Below are positions 7,094 through 14,858 of a stretch of DNA of 34,434 nucleotides, piece after piece. How positions within the stretch are numbered: position 1 is the stretch's first letter; each line of letters starts with the position of its first letter. The position numbers were made by a program, and so were the translations under genes. This DNA is from an uncultured Verrucomicrobiota bacterium. Lineage in GTDB: Bacteria > Verrucomicrobiota > Kiritimatiellia > RFP12 > UBA3636. The notes under the pieces are model-generated. The model was not told the origin of the DNA and ran no database searches. It saw only the letters and a list, made by a program, of their open reading frames with translations. The DNA lies in the NCBI GenBank assembly GCA_949295265.1, contig CASFKR010000013.1:1-34434 (forward strand). Direction: 5' to 3'.

Positions 7094-7930
7094 ATGAAAT
7101 ATGCCTTTGCGAAGATGCATGGGGCCGGAAACGATTTCGTGCTGATTGAAGATCCGGACTGTCAGTTTCCGCTGGAGCCCGGCGTCATCCGGAAACTCTG
7201 CTCCATGCATGAGGGGCTGGGAACCGAGGGATTGCTGATTCTCCGTCCGCCCAGAGCGGAGGGGCTCGTCTTCACGATGCTGTTTTTCAACCCGGACGGT
7301 TCGCGCGCGTCGATGTGCGGCAACGGCTCGCGCTGCGCCGCCTATTTCGCGTATCAGTGCGGGCTCGCACCGCGGCGTCAGGTTTTCGGGACGGATGCCG
7401 GCCCCGTGGAGGCGGAACTGGTCGCCATCGGCAAGGCGGAGGCGCAGGTGCGCATCCGGATGACGCCGCCCGGGGACCGGCGGCACGACCTCTCCGTCGG
7501 CGGCTGCGGGTTTCTCTATCAGTTTCTGGATACGGGCGTTCCGCATGCGGTGACGTTCGTTCCCGACGTGGATGCCGTGGATGTGGAGACGGAGGGGCGC
7601 AGCGTCCGCTATGCGGAAGCCTTTGCCCCTGCCGGAACGAATGTCGATTTTGCGCAGGTGACGGGCCCCTCCTCGCTGCGGGTGCGCACGTATGAGCGCG
7701 GCGTGGAAGCTGAAACGGCGGCTTGCGGAACGGGCTGCGCGGCGTCGGCGGCGGCCGCCGTCGAGAGCGGACGCTGCACATCCCCCGTGCGGGTGCTGAC
7801 CGCTTTCGGCGCAGAGCTGGAATTCGTGTGCGAGCCGGGAGCCGACGGCCTCACGGCGAACCTCCTGATGACGGGTCCTGCGCGCATCATCTGCCGCGGT
7901 GAACTGGAGGCGGACTGGCTGGTCGGATGA
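7094..7930 (+). CDS. dapF: Diaminopimelate epimerase
   Basis: DapF interconverts LL- and meso-diaminopimelate for lysine and peptidoglycan synthesis, using two cysteines as acid and base in a PLP-independent reaction. The product is 278 aa, normal length. It shows the N-terminal FAKMHGAGNDFVLIE motif, the first active-site block MCGNGSRCAA with C75, and the second block ETAACGTGCAASAA with C211. The usual GADGL segment is GTEGL here (residues 43-47), a small departure. Translation is well supported by AGGAGG at 7081-7086, seven bases before the ATG. The stop codon overlaps the start of rsmE in an ATGA, so the two genes are very probably translated in a coupled way. Confidence 0.96.
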   Translation: MKYAFAKMHGAGNDFVLIEDPDCQFPLEPGVIRKLCSMHEGLGTEGLLILRPPRAEGLVFTMLFFNPDGSRASMCGNGSRCAAYFAYQCGLAPRRQVFGTDAGPVEAELVAIGKAEAQVRIRMTPPGDRRHDLSVGGCGFLYQFLDTGVPHAVTFVPDVDAVDVETEGRSVRYAEAFAPAGTNVDFAQVTGPSSLRVRTYERGVEAETAACGTGCAASAAAAVESGRCTSPVRVLTAFGAELEFVCEPGADGLTANLLMTGPARIICRGELEADWLVG

Positions 7931-8709
7931 ACCGGATTCTCTTTGAAGCGTCGCAACGGGCGGACGATGGTACCGTTACGTTGCAGGGTGCCGAGGCGCA
8001 CCACATTGTCACCGTGCTCAAGGCGGTACCCGGGAATCTCCTGCGGCTCGGCGAGGTGGACGGCTTGCGCTATGACGAGGCGGAAGTCCTCGAAGTGCGG
8101 GCGGCCGAAGGCGTCGTCCGCGTCCGGCCGGGCGCGGGGCGTCCGCCGCTCCGGCGCGCGCCCTGCGATCTTCTGCTGGCGCTGCCGCGTCCGCAATGTC
8201 TGCGCCGCCTGCTGCCGCAACTGGCCATGTTTGGCGTGGGGCGCGTCTATCTGACGGCGGGCAAAAAGGTGGAGAAGGCGTATTGGGGCAGCACGTTTCT
8301 CAAACCGGAGCTGATGCGCCCGCTTCTGCTGGAGGGGCTCATGCAGGCCGGGGATACCCTTCTGCCGGAGGTGCGGCTGGTACGGCGCCTCAAGCCGCTC
8401 GTGGAGGACGAACTGCCCGCGCGCTATGAGGCGCGGCGGTGCTGGTTTGCGCATCCGGACACGCCGGGCGACGTGCGCAGCGCCGAGGCGGTCCCGGCGG
8501 TGGCGCCGCTCATGGCCGATGACGATGTGCGCGCCGCGCTGGCGGCGCCGTCCGCTTCGCCGGGGCTTCTGGCGATCGGCCCCGAAGGCGGCTGGTCGCC
8601 TTACGAGGTGCAGATGTTCAGCGCGCTCGGGTTTCGGCGCGTGTCTCTGGGCGACCGCATTTTCCGCACGGATACGGCCGTTGTGAGTCTGCTTGCGCGC
8701 TTCGGTTAG
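7927..8709 (+). CDS. rsmE: 16S rRNA m3U1498 methyltransferase
   Basis: RsmE methylates U1498 of 16S rRNA with S-adenosylmethionine and has the knotted SPOUT fold. The product is 260 aa. The diagnostic C-terminal knot reads LLAIGPEGGWSPYEVQMF (GPEGG at 218-222) followed by LGDRIFRTDTAVVSLLA. The N-terminal PUA-like part contains EAHHIVTVLKAVPGN. The middle segment VEKAYWGSTFLKPELMRPLLLEGLMQAGDT matches the RsmE conserved region ending in the QAG/QSG turn. It overlaps dapF by 4 bases. Its stop codon TAG (8707-8709) lies inside the left copy of the 9-bp direct repeat that flanks the element at 8714-9031. Confidence 0.93.
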   Translation: MNRILFEASQRADDGTVTLQGAEAHHIVTVLKAVPGNLLRLGEVDGLRYDEAEVLEVRAAEGVVRVRPGAGRPPLRRAPCDLLLALPRPQCLRRLLPQLAMFGVGRVYLTAGKKVEKAYWGSTFLKPELMRPLLLEGLMQAGDTLLPEVRLVRRLKPLVEDELPARYEARRCWFAHPDTPGDVRSAEAVPAVAPLMADDDVRAALAAPSASPGLLAIGPEGGWSPYEVQMFSALGFRRVSLGDRIFRTDTAVVSLLARFG

Positions 8710-8713
8710 CGCG
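8705..8713. repeat. Left target-site duplication of element B
   Basis: GTTAGCGCG directly precedes the element's GGCTTATCCCGG terminus and recurs identically at 9032-9040 just beyond the other terminus. It contains the stop codon of rsmE. Confidence 0.8.
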
Positions 8714-9031
8714 GGCTTATCCCGGTTTTTCGGGATAATTTATCCAGGTTTCTTGAAAGATGGTTCCTGTAGCCTCTTTTCAAGACTAGATTCTCTTGAA
8801 TAGTCCGCCAATACTTTTTCACCCGAAAGTTCAGTAAAATAACTTTGCTGTCGCTCCAATGGTTGCGCTGGCTTTGTTCAGGCGGCTCTGCCGCCGAGAA
8901 AAAGTCCTTATTTGACACCTTGGTCGGAACGTTAGTGGAGACAGAGTCCGTGTGGCTCAATTTTCTAAATTCTTCGCGAGGCTGAGTTTCACAACCTTCC
9001 TCCGTGTGGCTCATAAATCCGGGATAAGCCT
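8714..9031. mobile_element. MITE-like element, copy B (full length, about 318 bp)
   Basis: It begins GGCTTATCCCGG and ends CCGGGATAAGCC(T), a near-perfect terminal inverted repeat of about 12 bp, and is flanked by the 9-bp direct repeat GTTAGCGCG. The left end also forms its own hairpin (TTATCCCG, loop GTTTTT, CGGGATAA, 8718-8739) that resembles an intrinsic terminator. A palindromic GGCGGC-TCT-GCCGCC block sits near 8880-8895. Near the right end, CTCCGTGTGGCTCA occurs complete at 8999-9012, with a partial copy (GTCCGTGTGGCTCA) near 8948-8961. The minus strand carries an open frame of about 100 codons. It does not resemble a transposase and is not conserved as a frame in the other copies. The likeliest reading is a non-autonomous element moved by a transposase encoded elsewhere. 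Confidence 0.8.
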
Positions 9032-9040
9032 GTTAGCGCG
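9032..9040. repeat. Right target-site duplication of element B
   Basis: Second copy of GTTAGCGCG. It contains the stop codon (TTA, 9033-9035, read as TAA on the minus strand) of the ribokinase gene. Confidence 0.8.
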
Positions 9041-9980
9041 GCGAGCCCTGCGCGCGGGAGGCGTCCGCCGCCTCCGCCAGGAGAGCATCCACCTCGGCGG
9101 CGGTCGGCACGGAGGGCGCGGCGCCCGCGCGCGAAACGGCGATGGCCGCCGCGGCAGTGGCGCGGCGGAGCGCCGCCTCGTACGGGCTGTTTGCCGCCCG
9201 TGCCGCGAGGAAGAAGCCCGTGAAGGTGTCGCCCGCCGCAGTGGTGTCGACCGCATCCGCCGGAAAGGCGGGGGAGAACAGCGGCGCCGCGCCCGGCTCC
9301 GCCAGCCAGGCGCCGGCCGCTCCGCGCGTCAGCACGAAGGTCGCTTCCGGGAAGCCGCGCCGCAGCACTTCGAGCAGCGTCTCCGGCGCGGCATCGGGCG
9401 GCAAGCCCGGTCCCACGAGCGTCGTGAGCGCCGCCGCTTCCGTTTCATTGAGCAGAAACAGGTCCACCAGCGCAAGCGGGAAGTCCGCAATGCGGGCGTT
9501 GAAGGGCGACGGGTTGAAGATGGTGCGGATGCCCGCCTCCCGCGCCAGCGCGATGGCTTCCGGACCCGCTGCGGTTTCATTCTGTGTCAGGAGCACATCG
9601 CCGGGGCGGGCGTCGCGCAACGCTTCGCGGACGTGCGCGGGCGTAATCGTGCCGTTGGCGCCGGGCGTCACGATGATGGCGTTGGCTCCGGCGCGGTCTA
9701 CGAGGATGACCGCATGCCCCGTTTCGGTTGGCACCGTGCGCAGGTGGGCGGTGCAGACGCCCGCCGTGCGCAGATAGTCGCGCAATCCTTCGCCGTCCGG
9801 ACCGATGGCGCCGATGTGCGTGACCGGTGCGCCCGCACGCGCCAGCGCGATGCTCTGATTGAAGCCTTTGCCGCCCGGAAAGAGCGCAAAGGCGTCCGCC
9901 GCCTCGGTTTCTCCGGGCGCAACGAAATGGTCGAGCGTGTAGACGCGGTCGATATTGATGGAGCCGAGGTTGTAGATCAT
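9033..9980 (-). CDS. rbsK: Ribokinase (PfkB family sugar kinase)
   Basis: The product is 315 aa and phosphorylates a sugar, most likely D-ribose to ribose 5-phosphate, with ATP in the cytoplasm. PfkB signatures are clear: the N-terminal substrate strand NLGSINIDRVYTLDH, the GGKGFNQSIALARAG motif (GGKG 36-39), the NPSPFNARI and LLNETEA segments, and the ATP-site motif DAVDTTAAGDTFTGFF with catalytic D251. The family also includes fructokinases and nucleoside kinases; the layout fits RbsK best, but the substrate is inferred. There is no Shine-Dalgarno before the ATG. It follows a broken alpha-L-fucosidase gene on the same strand by about 45 bases, so it may once have belonged to a sugar-utilisation unit. 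Confidence 0.88.
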   Translation of the reverse strand: MIYNLGSINIDRVYTLDHFVAPGETEAADAFALFPGGKGFNQSIALARAGAPVTHIGAIGPDGEGLRDYLRTAGVCTAHLRTVPTETGHAVILVDRAGANAIIVTPGANGTITPAHVREALRDARPGDVLLTQNETAAGPEAIALAREAGIRTIFNPSPFNARIADFPLALVDLFLLNETEAAALTTLVGPGLPPDAAPETLLEVLRRGFPEATFVLTRGAAGAWLAEPGAAPLFSPAFPADAVDTTAAGDTFTGFFLAARAANSPYEAALRRATAAAAIAVSRAGAAPSVPTAAEVDALLAEAADASRAQGSPR

Positions 9981-10025
9981 TGTTTTGTTTTGCGCGAGGG
10001 CTGCCTGCGGTTTACCGGAGCCCGC

Positions 10026-10513
10026 TTACTTGTAGCATGTGAATTCTTTGATAATCGGCTCGTCCACGGCCCGGGTGATTTTCAGCCTTGCGGCGGTGAC
10101 GTTCCTGCCGAGTTCGATAATCCGTTTGTGGCCGATGCAGTGCGCGGAGAAGCAGGGCTTGAAGCCGTTGCCTTCGTCCGTCTCGACGGTGAATTCGCGG
10201 ACCCGTTCGCCGTAGTGGATGTCCTCTTTGATGACGATATGGCGAATCAGTTCGGGCACTTCGAGAAACCGGTCACGTGGTTGGCCACGAGCACGGCGTA
10301 TTTCGCGCCCATTTTTGATGCCGCCTGAAGCCACTGGTCGGTATTTTCGTCCGTCGGAGCGAAGGATGACGCCGGCATTTTATCCGGCGAGCGTTTCCAC
10401 TGCGAAGGCGGCAGGTCTGGATGGTAGGTCTCCATACAGTGGTGGATGATGACGCCCATTTCGAGGTCGGCCCACTCTTCCTGTCGCGGTGTCGGGAACG
10501 GGATTTTCGGCAT
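10026..10513 (-). pseudogene. GH29 alpha-L-fucosidase remnant, internally deleted and frameshifted
   Basis: The 5' part (10513 down to about 10250) reads as a GH29 fucosidase N-terminus: MPKIPFPTPRQEEWADLEMG, HHCMETYHPDLPPSQW and KMGAKYAVLVANHVTGF. The 3' part, in another frame down to TAA at 10026, reads as the GH29 C-terminal beta domain: HIVIKEDIHYGERV, SAHCIGHKRIIEL and TAARLKITRAV. About 155 codons remain of the usual 430-500. Both the catalytic nucleophile region and the acid/base region are gone. The two halves meet out of frame near 10255. The start is supported by AGGAGA upstream of the ATG at 10511-10513, so the control region is intact while the enzyme is dead. It lies just upstream of rbsK and downstream of epmA, all on the minus strand. 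Confidence 0.85.
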
Positions 10514-10618
10514 GGCTGTCTTCTCCTGCATTGGCAAGGGTTGTCTCGGATGATTGTGTGCCGCCATGTGCAGCGGCCGGGAAGGTGTCGTTTTTTTCAG
10601 TGCAAGCGGCGCTGCGCC

Positions 10619-11542
10619 TTACCAGAGCCCGCCGACCGGCGGCAGAAAGGCGCGCACGCCGTCGATTTCCGCCTGGTCGAGCAAAACCATGCAGAGGCGG
10701 TCCACGCCCAGGGCCGCGCCGCCCGAGGGCGGCATCGCCGCGAGCGCGCGCAAGAAGTCTTCATCGAGCGCGAATGGCGTTTCGCCGAGCGCGATTTTTT
10801 CGGCGCGGGCCGCTTCGAAGCGGGCGCGCTGTTCGGTCGGGTCCGTGAGTTCCCCGAAGGCATTGGCGAGTTCGATGCCGCCGAGGTATAGCTCCCAGCG
10901 TTCGGCAACGCGCGCATCGTCGGGGCGCAGCCGGGAGAGCGAGGCGGCCTGCGCCGGGTAGTCGATGAGCACCACCGGGCGGTCGCGCGGGAGCGCCGGC
11001 TCCACGGCGAGCGCCATGTCGGTATCGAACCGTTCCGCGTCAAAATCCGCCACGGGATCCCAGCCCGCATAGCGGCGGAAGGCCTCGCGCACGGTCAGTT
11101 CCTCCCAGGGGCCGAAGAGGTCGATGGCGTTCCCCTGGTATACGATGGGCGCGGGTTCCGCATGAAGGCGCAGCGCCGCGCGGCGCACGAGCGTCACCGC
11201 GTCCGCGAGGACATCCCGGTATCCCGCATGCGCGCGATACCATTCGAGCATCGTGAACTCGGGCGCATGGCGGGCGCCGCGCTCGCCTTCGCGGAAGCAG
11301 GGGCCCAGCGAGTAAATGCGCGGCAGCCCCGCCGCCAGCAGCTGCTTCATCTGCAGTTCCGGCGAGGCGCGCAGGAAGGCGCGCCCGCTGGCCGGGGGAC
11401 GAATGTGCGGCTCATTGGCGGGCGCCGGGATGCGCACCGGGGTTTCCACTTCCACGAAGTCCTGCCGGTCCAGCGTTTCACGCAGCGTGGCAAGGATGTG
11501 GCAGCGGTGTGGCAATGTTTCGAGGAGCAGCGGAGAAATCAT
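10619..11542 (-). CDS. epmA: EF-P--(R)-beta-lysine ligase (class II LysRS-like)
   Basis: EpmA attaches (R)-beta-lysine to a conserved lysine of elongation factor P, which helps ribosomes through polyproline stretches. The product is 307 aa. It is a class II synthetase catalytic core without the N-terminal anticodon-binding domain of LysRS, which distinguishes EpmA (PoxA/GenX/YjeA). Motif 2 is seen as GPCFREGERGARHAPEFTML (residues 80-99) followed by EWYRA. The lysine-binding block is YLGGIELANAFGELTD (219-234), and motif 3 is GAALGVDRL (275-283). The open frame extends far upstream through pepT, but MISPLLLETLPHR is the natural start. It is only 17 bases after pepT. No EF-P or EpmB gene is in this window. 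Confidence 0.92.
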   Translation of the reverse strand: MISPLLLETLPHRCHILATLRETLDRQDFVEVETPVRIPAPANEPHIRPPASGRAFLRASPELQMKQLLAAGLPRIYSLGPCFREGERGARHAPEFTMLEWYRAHAGYRDVLADAVTLVRRAALRLHAEPAPIVYQGNAIDLFGPWEELTVREAFRRYAGWDPVADFDAERFDTDMALAVEPALPRDRPVVLIDYPAQAASLSRLRPDDARVAERWELYLGGIELANAFGELTDPTEQRARFEAARAEKIALGETPFALDEDFLRALAAMPPSGGAALGVDRLCMVLLDQAEIDGVRAFLPPVGGLW

Positions 11543-11559
11543 AGGGAGGCAGGAGCCCG

Positions 11560-12798
11560 TCAGGCGGGCAGGGGAGCGGAAGCGGGGACCACGTTGGGCC
11601 AGCGGACAACGATGCCCAGCACGATGCGGAGCATCTGCTCCATTTCTTCGAGGCATGCGAATTCGGTGAGCGAGTGGAAGCGGTAGCCGCCGGTGCCGAG
11701 GTTCGGGCAGGGGATGCCGCGCGCCGAGAGGTGCGCGCCGTCGGTGCCGCCGCGGATGGCGCACACGGCGGGCGTGAGCCCCGTTTCGCGGATGGCGTCC
11801 AGCGCGACGTCCACGAGGAACGGGCACGTCTTGAGCGCGTCTTCCATGTTGCGGTACTGGTCGCGCAACTCGAGCGTGACCGTACCGGCGCCGTAGCGCG
11901 CGCACAGCGATTGCGCGAGTTCGCGCAGGAAGGTTTTGCGCGCTTCGAAGCGTTCGCAGGAGTGGTCGCGGATGATGAGCTCGAGTTTGGCAGCGGCAAC
12001 GGTTCCGGTGACGCCGACCGGGTGGTAGAAGCCTTCGCGGTCTTCCGTCTGTTCGGGACACTCCTCCGGCGGCAGTGCGTTCAGCACCGCCTGCGCCATT
12101 TTGACGGCATTGCGCAAGATGCCTTTGGCACTGCCCGGATGCGTGTTGACGCCCTGAAAGGTGAAGGTCGCCGCCGCCGCATTGAAATTCGCACACTCGA
12201 AGATGTGCGGCGCGCTGCCGTCCACCGTGTACGCATACCGGGCACGGAAGCGCTTCTCCTGAAAATGGTCGACGCCGCGGCCGATTTCCTCGTCAGGCGT
12301 GAAGGCGATGGAGACCGCCGGATGCGGCGGTGCATCGGCGGACAGCAGCGTGCGTGCGAGATGGACGAGGATGGTGAGCCCCGCTTTGTCGTCGGCGCCG
12401 AGGAGCGTCGTGCCGTCGGAGGTGATGATGGTTTTCCCGATGCACCCCGCCAGCTCCGGCGCCTGTGCGGGGTCCAGCGCCACATCGCCGAGCAGGATGG
12501 GGGAGCCGTCGTAGTTGCGGATGACGCGCGGGCAGACGTTGTCGCCGGGTACATCCGGGGAGGTGTCCAGGTGCGCAATGAAGCCAAGCGGCGGCACGTG
12601 TTCGAGCCCCGGACTGGCCAGAATGTGCGCGTACAGCACGCCATCGTTGGAGACTTCCACCTCGGTGCAGCCGAGGGTGTGGAGTTCTTCGGCAATGCGG
12701 TACGCAAGCCGCAGTTGTCCGGTGGAAGAAGGGGAGGAGGCAGAGGCTTCGTCGGACGTGGTTCCGAAGCGGACGTAATCGAGAAAGGTCTGAAGCAT
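11560..12798 (-). CDS. pepT: Peptidase T (tripeptide aminopeptidase)
   Basis: PepT removes the N-terminal residue from tripeptides in the cytoplasm and is a di-zinc M20 peptidase. The product is 412 aa, the family length. Metal and catalytic residues are all visible: HLD (H76, D78), GADDKAG (D136), PDEEIG (E170 base, E171), TVDGS (D193) and GGYRFHS (H375). The dimerisation lid domain includes NTHPGSAKG near 218. The start MLQTFLDYVRFGTTSDE matches the family N-terminus, although the frame is open 46 codons further upstream. The leader has no Shine-Dalgarno. It is co-directional with epmA and 17 bases away, so the two are probably one transcript. Confidence 0.94.
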   Translation of the reverse strand: MLQTFLDYVRFGTTSDEASASSPSSTGQLRLAYRIAEELHTLGCTEVEVSNDGVLYAHILASPGLEHVPPLGFIAHLDTSPDVPGDNVCPRVIRNYDGSPILLGDVALDPAQAPELAGCIGKTIITSDGTTLLGADDKAGLTILVHLARTLLSADAPPHPAVSIAFTPDEEIGRGVDHFQEKRFRARYAYTVDGSAPHIFECANFNAAAATFTFQGVNTHPGSAKGILRNAVKMAQAVLNALPPEECPEQTEDREGFYHPVGVTGTVAAAKLELIIRDHSCERFEARKTFLRELAQSLCARYGAGTVTLELRDQYRNMEDALKTCPFLVDVALDAIRETGLTPAVCAIRGGTDGAHLSARGIPCPNLGTGGYRFHSLTEFACLEEMEQMLRIVLGIVVRWPNVVPASAPLPA

Positions 12799-13048
12799 GG
12801 GACAGAAATTCTGATAAATCCGGACGCGGGGCTCACGCATCGTTTCCGACCGTGAGTCTGTCCTTCCAGCATAGCCTTCCCTCTCAAAACAATCAAGGCG
12901 CGACCAGGCGAAGCGGCGTCCGTATTGCCGGCGCACGGCGGTTCCTTTTCCGATATTCCTGTTTTCGGGGACAGGAATTGGAGAAATCAGAGAGAGGGCG
13001 AAACGGGCTTTTGTGGAAAGAGAAAAAGAAAATTGTTATACTGGAGGC
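12799..13048. other. Divergent intergenic region between pepT and the AAA gene
   Basis: 250 bases that must carry promoters in both directions. Base composition shifts here from GC-rich to more AT- and purine-rich toward 13048. A TGTTATACT string (13034-13042) looks like an extended -10 for the plus strand. It lies only six bases before the ATG at 13049, so it would give a leaderless message or is coincidental. No other promoter is convincing. Confidence 0.4.
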
Positions 13049-14626
13049 ATGAATGGAAGCCGCAAATTGCCGATTGGGATTCAATCCTTCGAAAAACTCC
13101 GCACAGAGGGATACCTCTATGTGGACAAGACGGATTTGGTCTACAAACTGGTTACAGAAGGATCGCAGTACTTTTTGTCGCGTCCGCGGCGTTTCGGCAA
13201 GAGTCTGCTGACCACGACTTTTCGCGCCTACTTCGAGGGTCAGAAAAATCTCTTTAAAGGCCTTGCCATTGAGAAACTGGAGAAGGAGTGGAAGAAATAT
13301 CCGGTTTTCTATCTGGATTTCTCACGTGCGGGCGATTCGTATGCAGACGTGGAAGCCCGTTTCACCGTTTGGATGGGTGAACTGGACAAACAGTTCAAAT
13401 GCAGAACGTCCGGTTATCCGAATCTTTCCGAACGGTTCGGCGCACTCGTTAAAAGGGTCTCCAAAAAATATGGGCCGATTGTTTTTCTGGTTGACGAGTA
13501 TGACAAGCCGCTTTTGGGAACGAAGGGCGCGGAACGCGAGCGCATCCGTTCTCTCTACAAGAAAATTTTCGGCAACCTGAAAGGGTTGGGTGAGTATTTC
13601 CGTTTTGCGTGGCTTACCGGCATCACGAAATTCGCGAAGGTTTCTGTCTTCAGCGACCTCAATCAGCTCAACGTCCTTTCGATGAACAAGGCGTACGCTG
13701 CACTTTGCGGCATCACGCAGACTGAACTGGAGGAAAATTTCAGCCCGGAAATCGATTCGCTGGCAGCGGCGAAGAAGCTTACCCGTGAGGCATGCCTCGG
13801 TAAACTCCGCGAGATGTATGACGGCTATCGTTTCTGCGAGGAGGAGGAAATTCCTGGCGTTTATAACCCGTTCAGCCTCATCAAAGCTTTCGGCGAGGAG
13901 AGGTTCGGCGCCTACTGGTTTGAGTCCGGGACGCCCTCCTCGCTCATCAACTTCCTCAAAAATAACGTTGACAAACTGCGCGAACTTCCCGCGCAGGACG
14001 AGATTGTCGTCAGTGCCGCCACACTCACCAGTGCGTACGAGGACAACAATGACCCGCTCACGTACCTTTACCAGTCCGGGTATCTGACCATCAAAAGCTA
14101 CGATGCGGAGATTCTCCGGTACACCCTCGATTTTCCGAATGACGAGGTGCGGTACGGTTTTCTGAATGCCCTCATTCCCTACGTCACGTATAAAAAGTTC
14201 GCCAATGGTGACAAACTTGAGATTGACCAGTTTGCTCTGGATTTCAAGGCCGGGAATACGGCATCCATCATGGATCGGTTGCGGAGTCATCTCTCCAAAC
14301 TTCCGTACCACAATGGGCCGGATGCGGCGATGAAGGCGGAAACCGTTTTCCGCAACGTGGTCGCCAGCATTTTCCTGCTGACCGGTCAGATGGTTCACAC
14401 GGAGAAGCACACGTCTCAGGGGCGCATTGACAGCGTGGTTGAAACGCCCGCGCACGTCTACCTCTTCGAGTTCAAGGTTGACAAACCCGTGGAAGAGGCG
14501 CTCGAGCAGATTGAGCGCAACGGGTACGCAACGCCCTACGCAACCGATTCGCGTACCATCCACAAAATCGGCGCCGTCTTCTCCACGAAAACCCGCACTC
14601 TCTCCGACTGGCGCGAAGTCCTGTAG
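13049..14626 (+). CDS. AAA-ATPase-like protein with C-terminal PDDEXK nuclease domain
   Basis: The product is 525 aa and has the organisation of the AAA-ATPase_like (PF09820) plus PDDEXK_9 (PF08011) family, which is often multicopy in gut anaerobes. Residues 5-35 (LPIGIQSFEKL, YLYVDKTDLVYKL) are the family N-terminus. The Walker A variant is SRPRRFGKSLL (44-54) and Walker B is VFLVDEYDKPLL (145-156). Near the C-terminus, GRIDSVVE (D461) and YLFEFKVDK (E474, K476) provide a complete D-ExK nuclease core. The role is not established; defence or mobile-element functions have been proposed for relatives. The start at 13049 fits homology, but GGAGG is only one base before it. A GTG at 13013 in frame would add 12 residues. 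The gene is visibly less GC-rich than its neighbours, consistent with transfer. Confidence 0.88.
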   Translation: MNGSRKLPIGIQSFEKLRTEGYLYVDKTDLVYKLVTEGSQYFLSRPRRFGKSLLTTTFRAYFEGQKNLFKGLAIEKLEKEWKKYPVFYLDFSRAGDSYADVEARFTVWMGELDKQFKCRTSGYPNLSERFGALVKRVSKKYGPIVFLVDEYDKPLLGTKGAERERIRSLYKKIFGNLKGLGEYFRFAWLTGITKFAKVSVFSDLNQLNVLSMNKAYAALCGITQTELEENFSPEIDSLAAAKKLTREACLGKLREMYDGYRFCEEEEIPGVYNPFSLIKAFGEERFGAYWFESGTPSSLINFLKNNVDKLRELPAQDEIVVSAATLTSAYEDNNDPLTYLYQSGYLTIKSYDAEILRYTLDFPNDEVRYGFLNALIPYVTYKKFANGDKLEIDQFALDFKAGNTASIMDRLRSHLSKLPYHNGPDAAMKAETVFRNVVASIFLLTGQMVHTEKHTSQGRIDSVVETPAHVYLFEFKVDKPVEEALEQIERNGYATPYATDSRTIHKIGAVFSTKTRTLSDWREVL

Positions 14627-14648
14627 CGAGGCGGCGGTGCGGCGGGGC

Positions 14649-14665
14649 GGCGGTTGCCGCCTTTT
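14649..14665 (+). terminator. Short hairpin plus T run after the AAA gene
   Basis: GGCGG-TTG-CCGCC followed by TTTT lies 22 bases after the stop codon. The stem is only five base pairs, so it is a modest intrinsic terminator. Confidence 0.45.
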
Positions 14666-14667
14666 CT

Positions 14668-14691
14668 GCCGGTCGGCATTAACCGACCGGC
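14668..14691. repeat. Perfect 9-bp inverted repeat
   Basis: GCCGGTCGG and CCGACCGGC flank a CATTAA loop. Related CGGTCGG and GGCCGGCC strings continue to about 14740, giving a cluster of overlapping palindromes downstream of the AAA gene. It is not followed by a T run. Confidence 0.6.
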
Positions 14692-14760
14692 CTCAGTCGG
14701 TCGCGCATGAGTCGGCCGGCCACTCCGAGGCCGGGCGGCTGACCGCCGGGGGATCGTCCG

Positions 14761-14819
14761 CACCTGGTTCGGAAGGTCAGTGGAGGCTGGAGAAGGGGGG
14801 CTGCCCGCATGTGGCTCAA
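14761..14819. mobile_element. Decayed MITE-like element, copy E
   Basis: The plus strand (CACCTGGTTCGGAAGGTCAG, then TGGAG, a five-base gap and AGAAGGGGG, ending GTGGCTCAA) aligns with the reverse complement of copy A over about 58 bases. By eye roughly three quarters of positions are identical. Both element termini are missing. Confidence 0.5.
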
Positions 14820-14858
14820 CCGATTCTGAATCCCCCGCGCACGGCGCCGCCGGCGGCG

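Noticed and set aside
8706..9014. A 102-codon minus-strand frame within element B
   Set aside because: The frame is not maintained in copies A and C, shows no transposase motif, and extends into the terminal hairpin, so it is probably chance reading of the element.
13034..13042. TGTTATACT as the promoter of the AAA gene
   Set aside because: It is too close to the ATG and lacks a -35 at normal spacing; kept only as an observation.
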